DNA of 64,000 bases from positions 186,001 through 250,000 of the forward strand of contig NZ_FNLO01000005.1 of assembly GCF_900095735.1 (NCBI RefSeq), read 5' to 3'. This document shows positions 27,966 to 36,669 of this stretch, piece after piece. Within the stretch, counting starts at the first letter, position 1; each line of letters opens with the position of its first letter. A program made the position numbers and the translations under genes. The notes beneath the pieces were generated by a model that did no database searches, was not told the origin of the DNA, and saw only the letters and a program-made list of their open reading frames with translations. The stretch is from Chitinasiproducens palmae (GTDB taxonomy: Bacteria > Pseudomonadota > Gammaproteobacteria > Burkholderiales > Burkholderiaceae).

Positions 27966-28412
27966 ATGCCCGATATCTATACCAGCGAAAACTTCACGCC
28001 CCAGTCCTCCATCGGTCGGCAACTGACCCGGGCGCGACATCTGTTGCTCGAGATCGTCTCCGAGGAACTTGCGCCCTTGCAGTTGACTGCGGCGCAATGG
28101 GGCGTGGTGGTGCTGCTTGCCGAAGAAACAGCCAATACGCCGGCGGAACTGTCGCGTCTTCTCGACTATGATCCGGGCGCGATGACTCGCCTGATCGACC
28201 GTTTGGCGGAAAAAGGCATTGTCGAACGGATCGATTCGCCGGACGACCGGCGTTCAAAGATGATCGTGCTTACGGAGCAGGGGAAGCAACTGTATCCGTC
28301 GATCCGACCGCGTATCATTCGGGCGCACAACACCCTGCTGCGGGGCTTCAGCGAAGATGAAGCCCGTCAGCTCAGCACCTTGCTCGGCAAGCTGATGGAA
28401 AACGCCCGCTGA
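27966..28412 (+). CDS. MarR-family transcriptional regulator
   Basis: A 148-residue winged-helix regulator. Helices and recognition region: LTAAQWGVVVLLAEETANTP, AELSRLLDYDPGAMTRLIDR and LAEKGIVERIDSPDDRRSKM, the last being the wing with the DRR motif. The C-terminal helix (FSEDEARQLSTLLGKLMENA) completes the dimer interface. MarR proteins usually repress a nearby efflux or stress gene in response to phenolic ligands; no transporter lies directly beside it, so the target is unclear. Confidence 0.92.
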   Translation: MPDIYTSENFTPQSSIGRQLTRARHLLLEIVSEELAPLQLTAAQWGVVVLLAEETANTPAELSRLLDYDPGAMTRLIDRLAEKGIVERIDSPDDRRSKMIVLTEQGKQLYPSIRPRIIRAHNTLLRGFSEDEARQLSTLLGKLMENAR

Positions 28413-28574
28413 GCCGCGAGCAGGCGTTCTGAAACAAAGCCAGGGAATAGCAGGCTTTCATCCTGACAGGTGCCGCGGCGCATTGTCGCGGATGCGGCGC
28501 AACCGCGCTCCGGCAAATACCGGAACGCGGGCGTCTATGGTCGTGCGCGGGAGCTGTCGCTCCCGTGCATCGGA

Positions 28575-29633
28575 TCAGCCGTTGACCTGACGCAGCGCCG
28601 GGCGACCAGCCGCCTTCAGCAAGGCTTGGTAATTCTCGACGTAGCGCGACGCCATCTTGTCGGCGGTAAAGCGCTTTTCGAACTGAGCGCGCACGGCGTC
28701 ACGCGACAGATCACCAAGCCGCGACAATGCGGCGACAGCGCCGTAGACGTCTTCGACGACGAAACCGGTCAGGCCGTGATCGACTACTTCCGGGACGGAC
28801 CCACGATTGAAGGCAATGACGGGCGTGCCGCACGCCATCGCCTCGATCATCACCAAGCCGAAGGGCTCCGGCCAGTCGATCGGCAGCAGCAGGGCCTTTG
28901 CGTTCGACAGGAATTCAGCCTTCTGGGCTTCGGTGATTTCGCCGATGAATTCGACGTTTGCATCGTTGAGCAGCGGAACGATTTCGCGGTCGTAGTATTC
29001 CTGGTCGACCTTGTCAACCTTGGCTGCGATCTTCAACGGCAGACCGCTCTGCTTGGCGATCTTGATCGCCGTGTCGACCCGCTTCTCCGGGCAGATGCGC
29101 CCCAGGAAGGCCAGATACTCAGGCTTTGCTCCCGGGTGCGGGCGCAGCAGATCTTCCGGCAGCCCGTGATACACGGTATCGCGCCACTTGGCACGCAGCG
29201 GAGCGCGCTGCGCATCCGAGATCGAAACCACTTCCGCTTGCGGGAAGATGTCGAACACCGGCTGCAATTCGGGCAGGTCCAGTCGTCCGTGCAGGGTGGT
29301 GACGAAAGGCACGTCCATCTGGCCGAAGACGCCGAACGGCATGTAGTCCAGGTGGAAGTGCAGTACATCGAATTCGCTGGCGCGCTGCCGGACCGTTTCC
29401 GTGAGAAGGGCATGCGGCGCAAGCGCATCGCGCACCGAAGGGTCGAGTCGCAAGGCGCGCGGCCAAACCGCCTCGAGGGTCGCACTGGTCACCGAGTCAC
29501 CGCTCGCGAACAGGGTTACGTCGTGTCCTTGGGCGACCAGCGCCTCCGTGAGATAGGACACCACGCGTTCGGTGCCCCCGTAGAACTTCGGCGGAACCGC
29601 TTCGTAGAGCGGTGCAATCTGAGCAATGCGCAT
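28575..29633 (-). CDS. Glycosyltransferase family 4 protein
   Basis: A 352-residue GT-B glycosyltransferase. The start at 29633 gives MRIAQIAPLYEAVPPKFYGG, the usual N-terminus of this family, so the open frame upstream is not used. The N-terminal acceptor domain holds GGTERVVSYLTEALVAQGHD; the C-terminal nucleotide-sugar domain holds YLAFLGRICPEKRVDTAIKI and the E-x7-E motif in EPFGLVMIEAMACGTPVIAF. It is not next to other sugar genes, so acceptor and donor are unknown. Confidence 0.92.
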   Translation of the reverse strand: MRIAQIAPLYEAVPPKFYGGTERVVSYLTEALVAQGHDVTLFASGDSVTSATLEAVWPRALRLDPSVRDALAPHALLTETVRQRASEFDVLHFHLDYMPFGVFGQMDVPFVTTLHGRLDLPELQPVFDIFPQAEVVSISDAQRAPLRAKWRDTVYHGLPEDLLRPHPGAKPEYLAFLGRICPEKRVDTAIKIAKQSGLPLKIAAKVDKVDQEYYDREIVPLLNDANVEFIGEITEAQKAEFLSNAKALLLPIDWPEPFGLVMIEAMACGTPVIAFNRGSVPEVVDHGLTGFVVEDVYGAVAALSRLGDLSRDAVRAQFEKRFTADKMASRYVENYQALLKAAGRPALRQVNG

Positions 29634-29969
29634 CAAGGCCTCCGAAAACGATGCGTAAGACACATCGCGCTTGGTCGCCCACCGCGGCAATTGACTGACG
29701 GCGACCGAATTTATAGAGCAGAAAGTGGCGTGAAACAGCGCCCTGGTTCCCATTATCGACAACAGCGAGGCGACTGCGAGCCCCCTTTCAAACACTTAAC
29801 TGTTGTTACAGCGCGATACAAAGGCGTCAAGATACGGGAACGGCAGACCGGCTGGCGTTGTCGGGCCGACACAATCTCCGCCCTTGGGCCGGCCGAATGA
29901 AAGCATGCATTGTTCCTGGCCGGTGAACATGGCAATCTAGCAACGGAAAAACGACTTCTCGAGCGCAAT
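29634..29969. other. Divergent promoter region
   Basis: The 336 bases between the glycosyltransferase and the DUF2844 gene must hold two divergent promoters. I see no clear operator palindrome and no further gene. Confidence 0.45.
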
Positions 29970-30524
29970 ATGGAAGTGCGAGACCCCGCTCCACAGATTT
30001 CCCGACCCCTGCGAGCGATGGCCCGTCTTGCGGTGCGCGCCGTCCCTCTGCTGATCCTCGGCATGACGGCGAGCGTGCGGCCGGCGCATGCGTCGCTGGG
30101 CGGCGACGCGGCATCGATCGAGCAGGACCGGGCGGCACTTGGTGCAAGTCAGACGGCCAGCACGCCGGCAACAACCGTCAAGCGTGCCGCCGCCAACGGC
30201 AGCGCGTTCGCTTACACCGTGCATAAGCTGACGACGCCGGCAGGCGTGACGGTATCCGAATATCTGGACGCCAGCGGCGCGGTCTTCGCGATTGCCTGGA
30301 GCGGTCCGGTGTTGCCTGATTTGCGTCAATTGCTTGGCGACTACTTCCCGACGTATTCGGATGCACTGGCCAATCTGGTTGCAACACGGCGCACGCGTGG
30401 GCCGGTGACCGTGGACATGGACGGGCTTGTCGTGCAGTCGAGCGGACGGATGCGCTTTTTCAGCGGCATCGCCTATTTGAAGGACAAACTGCCGGCCGGC
30501 ATCAGCGCGGCCGATATCCGCTAG
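29970..30524 (+). CDS. DUF2844-domain exported protein
   Basis: A 184-residue protein. The start used is ATG 29970; ATG 30018 (MARLAVRAVPLLILGMTASV) also fits. A signal peptide ends near AHA, followed by SLGGDAASIEQDRAALGASQ, the conserved DUF2844 start. Further family blocks are YTVHKLTTPAGVTVSEYLD, VFAIAWSGPVLPDLRQLLGD and YFPTYSDAL. The mature protein is about 145 residues and probably periplasmic. It is 9 bases upstream of the DUF3443 gene on the same strand, so the two are surely co-expressed. Function is unknown; as a partner of a protease-like protein it could be a substrate, chaperone or inhibitor, which is speculation. Confidence 0.88.
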   Translation: MEVRDPAPQISRPLRAMARLAVRAVPLLILGMTASVRPAHASLGGDAASIEQDRAALGASQTASTPATTVKRAAANGSAFAYTVHKLTTPAGVTVSEYLDASGAVFAIAWSGPVLPDLRQLLGDYFPTYSDALANLVATRRTRGPVTVDMDGLVVQSSGRMRFFSGIAYLKDKLPAGISAADIR

Positions 30525-30533
30525 GGGACAGAC

Positions 30534-31769
30534 GTGCGCTTCGCGAAATGGCTGGTGCCGGCGCTGCTGGCATTGACGCTCGCTGCCTGTGGCGGTGGCG
30601 GCTCGGACGACAATTCGGGCGGCAGTAATGGTGGGAACGGCAACAACGGCGGCAATCCGAACGGCGGCAGTGCGAACAACGTCGCAGCCGTCACCGTCGG
30701 GCAATCGATCGTCGGACAGATTCCCAATCTGCCTTATGTCAGCGTGACGGTCTGCGCGCCAGGCGGCGGCACGTGCCAGACGATCGACAACATCCTGGTC
30801 GACACGGGTTCGGTCGGGCTGCGCCTGATGGCATCGACGTTGAACGTCGCCTTGCCGAGTGCGACCGGGCAAGGCCAGACGCTGGCGGAATGCGGGCAGT
30901 TCGTCGATGGCTATACCTGGGGCACGATCCGCAGTGCCGACATCCGGATCGCGGGCGAGTCGGCCAGCGCGGCGCGTGTGCACGTCATCGGCGACACCGC
31001 ATTCCCGACCGTGCCAGCCGACTGTTCGGCAAGCGGTGGCCCGGCCCTGAATACGCCAGCCGCGTTCGGTGCCAATGGCGTGTTGGGTATCGGTCTTTTC
31101 GCGCAGGACTGCGGCCCGGCTTGCGCCAACGCGGCGATTGGTCCGGTTTATTACAACTGCGTGTCGGACGGCAATTGCACCGCTGCCGCGGTACCGCTGA
31201 ATCAGCAGTTGCAGCAGCCGGTCAGTCTGTTCGCCAACGACAACAACGGCACGCTCCTTTCGCTGCCGGCTGTCGCCCCGGGCGGGGCCGCCGGCGCAAC
31301 CGGGCAGTTGATCTTCGGGATCGGCACGCAGTCGAACAATGCGCTCGGGGGCGCGACGGCGCTGACCACATCCGCGGCGGGCATGATCACCGCCGCCTAC
31401 AACGGGATGACCTATCCGTCCGCGTTCCTGGACAGTGGCTCCAATGGCCTGTACTTCGACGACTCGAGCCTGTCGCAGTGCTCGGGCTCGCTGAGCGGCT
31501 ACTACTGCCCGTCGTCGCAGCTGAATCTCAGCGCCACGTTGACCGGCACCAATAGTGCCTCGACGCAGGCTTCGTTCAGTCTCGTCTCGGCCAACACGCT
31601 GTTCAACGCGAACAACGGCAACAACTTCGCATTGCCGACCCTCGGCGCCACCTACGGCGACTCTACCGCCTTCGACTTCGGCCTGCCGTTCTTCTACGGC
31701 CGCCAGGTGTTTACCGCGATCGAAGGTCAGTCGACCCCCGTAGGCAACGGTCCGTACGTCGCGTTCTGA
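30534..31769 (+). CDS. DUF3443 lipoprotein with pepsin-like aspartic peptidase motifs
   Basis: A 411-residue lipoprotein: signal peptide with lipobox ALTLAAC, then a Gly/Asn/Ser-rich linker to about residue 50. The rest matches DUF3443. It shows the motif order of a two-lobed aspartic peptidase. Asp90 lies in ILVDTGSVGLRL and Asp300 in AFLDSGSNGLYF. Tyr127 (DGYTWGTIRSADIRIAG) is where the pepsin flap lies. VLGIGLF near 183 matches the first psi-loop ILGLG, and FDFGLPFFYGRQVFTAIE near 383 matches the second. Spacings are close to those in pepsin. The GTG start at 30534 follows AGGGGAC. Many cysteines suggest disulfides outside the cytoplasm. Confidence 0.85.
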   Translation: MRFAKWLVPALLALTLAACGGGGSDDNSGGSNGGNGNNGGNPNGGSANNVAAVTVGQSIVGQIPNLPYVSVTVCAPGGGTCQTIDNILVDTGSVGLRLMASTLNVALPSATGQGQTLAECGQFVDGYTWGTIRSADIRIAGESASAARVHVIGDTAFPTVPADCSASGGPALNTPAAFGANGVLGIGLFAQDCGPACANAAIGPVYYNCVSDGNCTAAAVPLNQQLQQPVSLFANDNNGTLLSLPAVAPGGAAGATGQLIFGIGTQSNNALGGATALTTSAAGMITAAYNGMTYPSAFLDSGSNGLYFDDSSLSQCSGSLSGYYCPSSQLNLSATLTGTNSASTQASFSLVSANTLFNANNGNNFALPTLGATYGDSTAFDFGLPFFYGRQVFTAIEGQSTPVGNGPYVAF

Positions 31770-31801
31770 GCGGACGCGAAGCGCGGCGGCGCGGCGGTAA
31801 C

Positions 31802-31837
31802 AAAAAAGGCCATCGTCAGGGACGATGGCCTTTTTGC
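31802..31837. terminator. Bidirectional intrinsic terminator
   Basis: A 10-bp stem (GGCCATCGTC, loop AGG, GACGATGGCC) flanked by six A before and five T after. It lies between the convergent DUF3443 gene and the ferredoxin reductase gene and can stop transcription from both sides. Confidence 0.92.
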
Positions 31838-31878
31838 TGACGGTGGCGGCGGCGACGCGGTCGCCTGCTTCGGCGGCT

Positions 31879-32649
31879 TCAGCCGACGAACGCGCGCTCG
31901 ATCACGAAATGACCCGGTTCCGAGTGGTTGCCCTCGGTCAAGCCGACCTGTTCGAGCAGCACCCGCGTGTCCTTCAACATGTGCGGGCTGCCGCACAGCA
32001 TCAGACGATCGTTCTCAAGCGACAGCGGGGGCAGATCCAGGTCGTCGAACAGCTTGCCCGACGAGATCAGATCGGTGATGCGGCCAGTGTTGCGGTATGG
32101 CTCGCGCGTCACCGTCGGGTGATAGATGAGCTTTTCGGCAACCAGTTCGCCCAGATGCTCGTCCTTCGGCAGGTGCTCGGTGATGTACTGCTGGTACGCG
32201 AGTTCCGATTGGAAGCGGCAGGTATGGGTGAGCACGACGCGCTCATAGCGCTCGTACACTTCCGGATCCTTGATCAAGCTCATGAATGGCGCGAGGCCCG
32301 TGCCGGTCGACAGCAGCCACAGCGTCTTGCCCGGCAGCAGGTTGTCCACGATCAGCGTACCGGTCGGCTTGCGGCCAATCAGCACGTCGTCGCCCACCTT
32401 CAGGTGCTGGAGACGCGAGGTCAGCGGGCCGTCCTGCACCTTGATCGACAGGAACTCGAGGTTTTCCTCGTAGTTGGCGCTGGCCAGGCTGTAGGCGCGC
32501 AGCAGCGGCTTGCCGTTCACCGGCAGACCGACCATCGTGAACTGCCCATTCAGGAAGCGGAACGACGCGTCACGCGTGCAGGTGAAACTGAACAGCGTGT
32601 CGGTCCAATGGTGCACGCTCAGCACCTTTTCGGTATTCAGGTTGCTCAT
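31879..32649 (-). CDS. fpr: Ferredoxin--NADP reductase
   Basis: A 256-residue bacterial subclass FNR. The FAD-binding motif is RAYSLAS near residue 51, the phosphate-binding stretch is LQHLKVGDDVLIGRKPTGTL, and the NADP site is LSTGTGLAPFMSLI near 110. CGSPHML and the C-terminal FVIERAFVG are typical; the short tail after the last conserved residue is the feature of bacterial Fpr proteins. It moves electrons between NADPH and ferredoxin or flavodoxin, often in oxidative stress defence. It is a single-gene unit. Confidence 0.94.
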   Translation of the reverse strand: MSNLNTEKVLSVHHWTDTLFSFTCTRDASFRFLNGQFTMVGLPVNGKPLLRAYSLASANYEENLEFLSIKVQDGPLTSRLQHLKVGDDVLIGRKPTGTLIVDNLLPGKTLWLLSTGTGLAPFMSLIKDPEVYERYERVVLTHTCRFQSELAYQQYITEHLPKDEHLGELVAEKLIYHPTVTREPYRNTGRITDLISSGKLFDDLDLPPLSLENDRLMLCGSPHMLKDTRVLLEQVGLTEGNHSEPGHFVIERAFVG

Positions 32650-32851
32650 GACTGGACGTAGGACGGAAAGGCGATAGCCGCCGTCGGCGCCGAGCGGCGT
32701 GGCAGCCGCTGCGGCACGTGCCGACGATGGGAAAGCGACGCTCGATGGCTAGATGGACGGCACGGCTGGCGCCAAGACCGCATCCTGGCGAAAAGGTCGC
32801 AAGGCGGTAAAACCCGGATTCTAGCCGATTGCCGCAGAGCGTGCGGTTTTG

Positions 32852-33634
32852 TCAGTCGACGCCCAGCCGGGCGATGTACGGGCGATGATCCGACAGCCAG
32901 GCGACTTTGGCGTCCGAACTGGTCCATTCGCGCGGGCTCAGGCCGCGCACGAACATCTTGTCCAGGCCGAGCGCGGGCGAAAACGCCGGAAAGGTACGGC
33001 CCGATGCGCCCAGCGCCGCCGCGACCTCGTGCATGCCGATCGCACCGAAGATCGGCAGGGAGTCGTTCTTCCAGTCGTTGAAGTCGCCCGCAAGAATCAG
33101 CGGCCCGTCAGGCGCATCGCGTTCGATCCACCGCGCGATCCATTCCATCTGTCGCACGCGAGCGGCGCGCGTCAGTGCAAGGTGGGCGCAGAGCAGGCTG
33201 ATCGACCGGCCGCGCGCGGTCATGCGCGCCGCCAGCAAGCCGCGACGCTCGAAACGATGGGCTGAGATATCCCAGCGTCCACCGAGGTCGAGCGGATGGG
33301 GCGAGAGGATGGCATTACCGTGGCGCCAGGAGGGCTTGAATACGTTCTGGCCTAGCGCCAGCTGCAACTGCAGCGACGCGGCGATCTCTGTCGCCTGACA
33401 ATGCCACGCGTCGCCCGGCGGCTCGGCCGACGGTTCACCGAACGTGGCGGCGGCCAGCGGCATCGGCATGCGCCGCGCCATTGCCTCCTGCAGAAAGAAA
33501 ACGTCGGCCGGCATGGCGGCCAACCAACTGCGCATGGCCTTCCAGGCCTGCAGGCCGAGCGGGGAACGGCCCTTGTGGAGATTCCAGCTGACGACCAGCA
33601 ACTCGTCGTCGCCGCTTTCGATCGGGTTCCTCAT
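32852..33634 (-). CDS. Endonuclease/exonuclease/phosphatase (EEP) family hydrolase
   Basis: A 260-residue EEP-fold hydrolase. Metal and active-site blocks are present: VVSWNLHKGRSP near the N-terminus, FFLQEAM with the metal-binding Glu, LLCAHLALT, LILAGDFNDW with the catalytic Asp and Asn, and the C-terminal LSDHRPYIARL with the catalytic Asp-His pair. Such proteins cut nucleic acids, phospholipids or inositol phosphates; the substrate cannot be read here. In Burkholderia related genes often lie beside cardiolipin synthase, but none is present here. Confidence 0.9.
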   Translation of the reverse strand: MRNPIESGDDELLVVSWNLHKGRSPLGLQAWKAMRSWLAAMPADVFFLQEAMARRMPMPLAAATFGEPSAEPPGDAWHCQATEIAASLQLQLALGQNVFKPSWRHGNAILSPHPLDLGGRWDISAHRFERRGLLAARMTARGRSISLLCAHLALTRAARVRQMEWIARWIERDAPDGPLILAGDFNDWKNDSLPIFGAIGMHEVAAALGASGRTFPAFSPALGLDKMFVRGLSPREWTSSDAKVAWLSDHRPYIARLGVD

Positions 33635-33679
33635 GCGGATAGCTTACCCCTGGTGTTACGAACGTGCTGTGCCGCGGCG

Positions 33680-34246
33680 TCAGTTGCGGCCCGCTGCGCG
33701 TTGCGCCTGGACACGGTACACGAGCGTCGGTGTCTTCTTGACGAGGGTCCATTGCGCGTCGCCGCCGTTCGGCACGCGCAGGCCGTCGTGCCGGGCGTTC
33801 ACCGAATGCGATCGCACCACTTGGCTGTCGCTGGGCAACTGCTCCTCGGTACTGATCTGGAAATCGACGGAGCCGTCCTCGCTCTCGCTGACCGGAGAAA
33901 CCGTGACGAGACGTTCGAGACCGCGGTCGTCGCCCTGCGCACAGTCCGACAGACGGCCCGCGCTCTTGCATCGCCGCACTGTCTCGGCCTGCCCGACCGC
34001 CGTGGTCGCGCCGAAGCGGTCGATCTCTACCCCGTCGCGCAGGACGCTCAACTGCCAGCGGACCGAGGTGGGCGCGCGTACGTCAACCGCCCAAGCCGGC
34101 GAGGCGAGCCCGAGCGCGCTGCACGCGAGTATGCCTAGCGCCGCGGTCCGTGCGGCGGAAGTGGTGACGCGCGCGCGCCACCCGGCAGGCCGAGCGAGAC
34201 GGGTGGCGGACGGCAAACGCGCTTGTGATGACATTCCTGACTCCAT
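33680..34246 (-). CDS. Hypothetical exported protein
   Basis: A 188-residue protein. The start at 34246 (MESGMSSQARLPSATRLARP) is preferred over the much longer open frame because the upstream part overlaps the dienelactone hydrolase gene region and has no protein-like composition. Residues 32-53 form a signal peptide (AALGILACSALGLASPAWA). The mature part (VDVRAPTSVRWQLSVLRDGV, IDRFGATTAVGQAETVRRC) has two cysteines that could form a disulfide. I do not recognise a domain. ATG 34234 is an alternative start. Confidence 0.6.
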   Translation of the reverse strand: MESGMSSQARLPSATRLARPAGWRARVTTSAARTAALGILACSALGLASPAWAVDVRAPTSVRWQLSVLRDGVEIDRFGATTAVGQAETVRRCKSAGRLSDCAQGDDRGLERLVTVSPVSESEDGSVDFQISTEEQLPSDSQVVRSHSVNARHDGLRVPNGGDAQWTLVKKTPTLVYRVQAQRAAGRN

Positions 34247-34382
34247 GCGACTGAACAAGGCGACTAGTAAAGCCGCACGCGCGGTGACGCGCGGTGCGGC
34301 GTGCCGCGCGCCATCAACTTCCTGGCACGCGTCGGGCCCGGCAGGCCGGTTGCATGTCCGCCGGCCGCGCGCGCATCTCGAT

Positions 34383-35075
34383 TCACTGCAGTGCCTCGTC
34401 CAGGAAAACCAGCGTGCGTCCGTGGGCGAGCGCGGCCGCGCGCTGCTGGTACGAGCTGCGCGCAGATGCATTGAACCCGTGTTCGGCATCCGGGTAGATA
34501 TGGACAGCGGCGTTGCCGCGGCCGGCGAAGCGCTCCTTGATCGCGCCGACGGCCGACAAGGGGATGTGACTGTCCTGCTCGCCAAAGTGAAACAGGATCG
34601 GCTTGTCGAGTTGCGCGGCGTCCGCCAGGTGGTTCTGTATGCCGCCGCCGTAATACGCGACTGCCGCATCCGCCGACGTATGCGCGGCGGCCTTGTAGGC
34701 CAGCAGGCCACCGTAGCAGTAGCCGATCACCGCCACCTTGCCCGTCACCTCCGGGCGCCGGCGCAGCGTGTCGACGGCTTTGCCGACGTCGCCCGTGGCC
34801 TGTTGCAGGTCAGTCTTCTGCATCAGTTCGATGCCGCGCTGGCGCGCCGCATCGTCGTAACCCAGCTCGACGCGGGGTTCGGCGCGCCAGAAGACGTCGG
34901 GGGCCAGCACCGTGAAGCCGTCGGCCGCGTAGGCGCGTGCGATGGACTGGATCGACGCATTGACGCCGAAAATCTCCTGCAGCAGGACGATGCCCGGGCC
35001 CGGTCCGGCTTCGGGCAATGCCAGGAAGCCTTGAAAGCCATTGTCGATGTCAATCCATTCGGTGTGGATAGCCAC
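34383..35075 (-). CDS. Dienelactone hydrolase family protein
   Basis: A 230-residue alpha/beta hydrolase of the dienelactone hydrolase family. The nucleophile is the Cys in VIGYCYGGLLAYKAA near residue 120, the Glu of the activation switch lies in LLQEIFGVN, and the acid and base lie in HFGEQDSHIPL and PDAEHGFNAS. The typical reaction is opening of dienelactone to maleylacetate in chlorocatechol breakdown, but most chromosomal copies have other ester substrates. No aromatic-degradation genes are nearby. Confidence 0.92.
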   Translation of the reverse strand: MAIHTEWIDIDNGFQGFLALPEAGPGPGIVLLQEIFGVNASIQSIARAYAADGFTVLAPDVFWRAEPRVELGYDDAARQRGIELMQKTDLQQATGDVGKAVDTLRRRPEVTGKVAVIGYCYGGLLAYKAAAHTSADAAVAYYGGGIQNHLADAAQLDKPILFHFGEQDSHIPLSAVGAIKERFAGRGNAAVHIYPDAEHGFNASARSSYQQRAAALAHGRTLVFLDEALQ

Positions 35076-35422
35076 TGGGGTCCTCCGGTTCGGTTTCGTG
35101 AAAACGTCGTCAGCGATCAGTGTGCCACCGTTGCGCCGACGCCGCGTCGCCCGGTCATCGCACAGCCGAGCGGGCGCGCCACGCGGTGCCGGTGCGGTCG
35201 GTCGCCGCGCGTGCGAGAACCGATTCCAATCAGCCAGTCAATGAGGAAAACAACAGGGAAAATGATGCACGCAACGGATTTTTTAAGACGTACACTTGCG
35301 TCGTGGCAAACGGCGGTCCAGAAGACGGCCGTCAAGCCATCAATCAACAACAACTGCGAGGCGCGCCGTACGAACGGACGCACCCGCTTTTTCGACCCAG
35401 TCGAACCGTGGAGATCTGTTGC
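35076..35422. other. Promoter region of the second binding-protein gene
   Basis: This 347-base stretch is divergent spacer. Open frames run through it on both strands but have no signal of real coding. Positions around 35276-35286 hold a short T run that does not follow a stem. Confidence 0.4.
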
Positions 35423-36565
35423 ATGAAAACCAGGATTTTCCAACTCCTGCCGATCAGCGCTGCAGTAGCATGCCTTGGCTTCGCCGGGCAGGCCAACGCT
35501 GACCAGACCGTTCGGATCGGTCACGTTGCGCCGCTGACGGGCGGCATCGCCCACCTCGGCAAGGACAACGAAAACGGCGCCCGGCTGGCGGTCGAGGAGA
35601 TCAACAAGAAGGGTCTGACGATCAACGGCCAGAAGGTCACGCTGGTGCTCGACGCGCAGGACGACGCAGCTGACCCGCGGCAGGCGACGCAGGTTGCCCA
35701 GAAGTTGGTCGACGACAAGGTCGTCGCCGTGGTGGGTCACTTGAACTCCGGTACGACGATCCCGGCCTCGAAGATTTACAGCGACGCCGGCATCCTGCAG
35801 ATCTCGCCGTCGGCGACCAACCCCGCCTACACCGAGCAGGGTTTCAAGACTGCCTACCGCGTCGTTGCAACCGACGCGCAACAAGGGCCGGCGCTGGCGC
35901 TGTACGCGGCCAACACGGTAAAGGCCAAGTCGGTGGCGATCGTCGACGACGCGACCGCCTACGGCAAGGGTCTGGCTGACGAATTCGAGAAGAAGGCGAA
36001 GAGCCTGGGCTTGAAGGTGTTATCGCACGACGCCACCAACGACAAGGCGGTCGACTTCCGCGCCATTCTGACCAAGATCAAGAACGAGCGTCCGGACGTG
36101 ATCATGTACGGCGGCATGGACGCCACCGGCGGTCCGTTCGCCAAGCAGGCGCGCCAGTTGGCCCTGCGCGCGAAGATCCTGTCCGGCGACGGCGTGTGCA
36201 CGGAAAAGCTGTCGGATCTGGCTGGCGATGCCACCGACAACGTGGTGTGCTCGCAAGCCGGCCAGGCGCTCGAGAAGATGCCGGGCGGCGCGGACTTCCA
36301 GAAGCGCTACACCGCGCGTTTCAACCAGCCGATCCAGATCTACTCGCCGTTCACCTATGACGCCGTGTACATCATCGTCGACGCGATGAAGCGGGCAAAC
36401 TCGACCGATCCGAAGAAGGTCGTGGCTGCAATGCCGGCTACCGATTACAAGGGCGTGATCGGCGAGACGACTTTCGATTCGAAGGGCGACCTGAAGAAGC
36501 CGGTGATCTCGCTATACAACTACAAGTCGGGCAAGAAGGCGCTGCTCGACGTGGTGACGATGTAA
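35423..36565 (+). CDS. Branched-chain amino-acid ABC transporter substrate-binding protein (LivJ/LivK type)
   Basis: A 380-residue periplasmic binding protein. The ATG at 35423 gives a clean signal peptide (MKTRIFQLLPISAAVACLGF, cleaved after QANA) and mature start DQTVRIGHVAPLTGG. Ligand-site blocks are GHLNSGTTIPASKIYSDAG and SATNPAYTEQGF; VDDATAYGKGLADEFEKKAK and FDSKGDLKKPVIS are typical of the family. It resembles the 4489 gene product through its whole length but is clearly a separate paralogue. It is followed by a strong terminator, so it is monocistronic and must share a permease encoded elsewhere. Confidence 0.93.
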   Translation: MKTRIFQLLPISAAVACLGFAGQANADQTVRIGHVAPLTGGIAHLGKDNENGARLAVEEINKKGLTINGQKVTLVLDAQDDAADPRQATQVAQKLVDDKVVAVVGHLNSGTTIPASKIYSDAGILQISPSATNPAYTEQGFKTAYRVVATDAQQGPALALYAANTVKAKSVAIVDDATAYGKGLADEFEKKAKSLGLKVLSHDATNDKAVDFRAILTKIKNERPDVIMYGGMDATGGPFAKQARQLALRAKILSGDGVCTEKLSDLAGDATDNVVCSQAGQALEKMPGGADFQKRYTARFNQPIQIYSPFTYDAVYIIVDAMKRANSTDPKKVVAAMPATDYKGVIGETTFDSKGDLKKPVISLYNYKSGKKALLDVVTM

Positions 36566-36614
36566 GCGTCGCGATTGTCGTTGAACGAACGGCCGCTCGA
36601 GAGCGGCCGACAAG

Positions 36615-36644
36615 AAAAAACCCGCGGACAGCCGCGGGTTTTTT
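36615..36644. terminator. Intrinsic terminator between convergent genes
   Basis: Six A, a 7-bp stem CCCGCGG (loop ACAG) CCGCGGG, then six T. It sits between the binding-protein gene and the convergent DUF883 gene and should work in both directions. Confidence 0.92.
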
Positions 36645-36669
36645 CATTCTGGCTGGACCACAGTCCCGC

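Noticed and set aside
28470-29900. Long plus-strand frame opposite the glycosyltransferase
   Set aside because: Antisense shadow; the minus strand encodes a clear GT4 enzyme.
34247-34711. N-terminal extension of the hypothetical exported protein at 33680
   Set aside because: It overlaps the dienelactone hydrolase gene, is Arg/Ser/Thr-rich like a shadow, and would bury a good signal peptide in the middle of the protein.
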